Positions 63,300 through 64,000 of a stretch of DNA of 64,000 bases are shown one piece after another (positions within the stretch are counted from its first letter, which is position 1; each line of letters opens with the position of its first letter). Location of the stretch: contig NZ_JAMGBA010000001.1 of NCBI RefSeq assembly GCF_023516455.1, forward strand, positions 1,178,001-1,242,000, written 5' to 3'. The notes beneath the pieces were generated by a model. The model was not told where the DNA came from. It saw only the letters and a list, made by a program, of their open reading frames with translations, and searched no databases. A program made the position numbers and the translations under genes. Source of the DNA: Sphingomonas caseinilytica. Its GTDB lineage: Bacteria; Pseudomonadota; Alphaproteobacteria; Sphingomonadales; Sphingomonadaceae.

Positions 63300-64000
63300 T
63301 CAGGCGGCGCGCCGTACTTTCTTCGCGCTTTGGATGCCCAGCGCCGCTTCCGCCTCGTAACGGTCGATGAGGTGGCGGTCGTCCTCATTCCAAGGGTGGA
63401 AGCCGGGCAAGAAGAATGCTGCCCAGGCCCCGAAGATCTTCCGCATCATGCCGGGCGAAACCCACATGAATTTTAGAAGCCCGAACCAGGCCTTGAAGCC
63501 GGTGATGCCGTCCTGACGAAGCAGTTCGATCGCGCCACGGGTCCGGTCGACCGTGAAGTTGCGCGTCGCCAGCAGCATGACGTTGGCCTTCACCTTCCAC
63601 CGCTTGCCGCGCGGCCAATGTCGTGTCGCGTGGAGCCATGTGTCGTGGGCGACGCCCTTATGCTCAATCTCTTCGATCGCATGCCAGCGCCACATGGCGC
63701 GTGCTTCCGGCTCGGCATCGGCGAGATGGCGCGGATCGGCCAGCAGCTGATGCGCGAAAATGGCTGTGAAATGTTCCAGCGCCATGGTCGACGCGACCGC
63801 TGCGATCGGCGGCTTGGAGTTGATGAAGTCGAGCCGCCGCTGCACCTGGTCCTCAAGCGGCTTCAGATCGTATCCGCCGTCTACCGCCGCCTTGTTGAAG
63901 GCCGCATGCTCCCGGCTGTGGATCGCCTCCTGTGTGGTGAAGCCCTTGATCTCCTCGGCCAGCTTGGCCGGCGCCCCGTCGCGAAAAGCACGCACGCTTT
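63300..64000 (-). CDS. COG3687-type metal-dependent hydrolase (partial, N-terminus outside window)
   Basis: At least 231 residues; the frame stays open to the right edge, so the 5' end is missing. His/Glu pairs typical of the family are in TTQEAIHSREHAAFN, ALEHFTAI and WHAIEEIEHKGVAHD, a diiron-like four-helix arrangement. Called a metal-dependent hydrolase by family; activity is not established. Confidence 0.82.
   Translation of the reverse strand, partial: SVRAFRDGAPAKLAEEIKGFTTQEAIHSREHAAFNKAAVDGGYDLKPLEDQVQRRLDFINSKPPIAAVASTMALEHFTAIFAHQLLADPRHLADAEPEARAMWRWHAIEEIEHKGVAHDTWLHATRHWPRGKRWKVKANVMLLATRNFTVDRTRGAIELLRQDGITGFKAWFGLLKFMWVSPGMMRKIFGAWAAFFLPGFHPWNEDDRHLIDRYEAEAALGIQSAKKVRRAA

Overview
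The window looks like chromosomal DNA of a sphingomonad (Alphaproteobacteria, Sphingomonadaceae or a close relative). The grounds are uniformly high GC, an Entner-Doudoroff gene set (zwf, edd, glk, eda) in one direction, a TonB receptor and a TonB protein, DUF3297, HspQ, the L21-L27 pair, a PspABC-like operon, and palindromic intergenic repeats of types common in this group. This placement rests on gene content and recognised protein families, not on a database search.

Layout. 1-6800: a patatin-like lipoprotein (cut by the left edge), a DNA glycosylase, a glycosyltransferase, a PadR regulator with a palindromic operator, rarA, a TM-helix-repeat channel and a hypothetical protein. 6819-14530: tRNA-Thr, then a tightly coupled minus-strand operon of a fused 5-oxoprolinase, DUF969, DUF979 and DUF2891, then thrC. 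14681-16822: a TonB receptor with a His-rich plug leader.

16930-27933 is the most unusual region. It packs together a TPR/SLOG-like/class III cyclase protein, a TIR-FHA fusion, a transmembrane Ser/Thr kinase, a PP2C phosphatase, an RsbW-like ATPase, a FecR protein, an OmpA lipoprotein, a CHASE2-SpoIIE phosphatase, a metallo-beta-lactamase-fold enzyme and a STAS antagonist. I read it as one envelope-stress signalling locus joining Ser/Thr phosphorylation, partner switching, nucleotide signalling and a possible TIR effector. That reading is inference from domain content and proximity.

28142-29684 is a phage-shock (psp) operon with an unusually extended PspA and a short upstream ORF. 29911-32127 holds small membrane proteins, a membrane chemoreceptor and DUF3297. 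32260-39229 holds a secreted beta-propeller amidohydrolase and the branched-chain 2-oxoacid dehydrogenase E1alpha, E1beta and E2 genes. 39317-47126 is metabolic: azoR/HxlR, a homodimeric E1-like protein, MaoC plus CoA-ester lyase, an alcohol dehydrogenase and an MHS-type transporter. 47139-52087 holds OmpA-like lipoproteins, a KdpDE-like two-component pair and small membrane proteins. 52123-58551 is the glucose catabolic directon zwf-edd-glk-eda, with tonB and pgl following. 58902-64000 holds a composition-outlier secreted protein, tRNA-Ser, hspQ, rplU-rpmA, a GNAT enzyme, a 2OG-Fe(II) oxygenase and a COG3687-type hydrolase cut by the right edge.

Two dispersed palindromic repeats have been captured in frame at the C-termini of neighbouring genes (oxoprolinase and DUF969) without breaking their ATGA stop-start overlaps. 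Two copies of a second repeat family lie at 39237-39311 and 60650-60718, and two degenerate copies of a third near 58832 and 59950.
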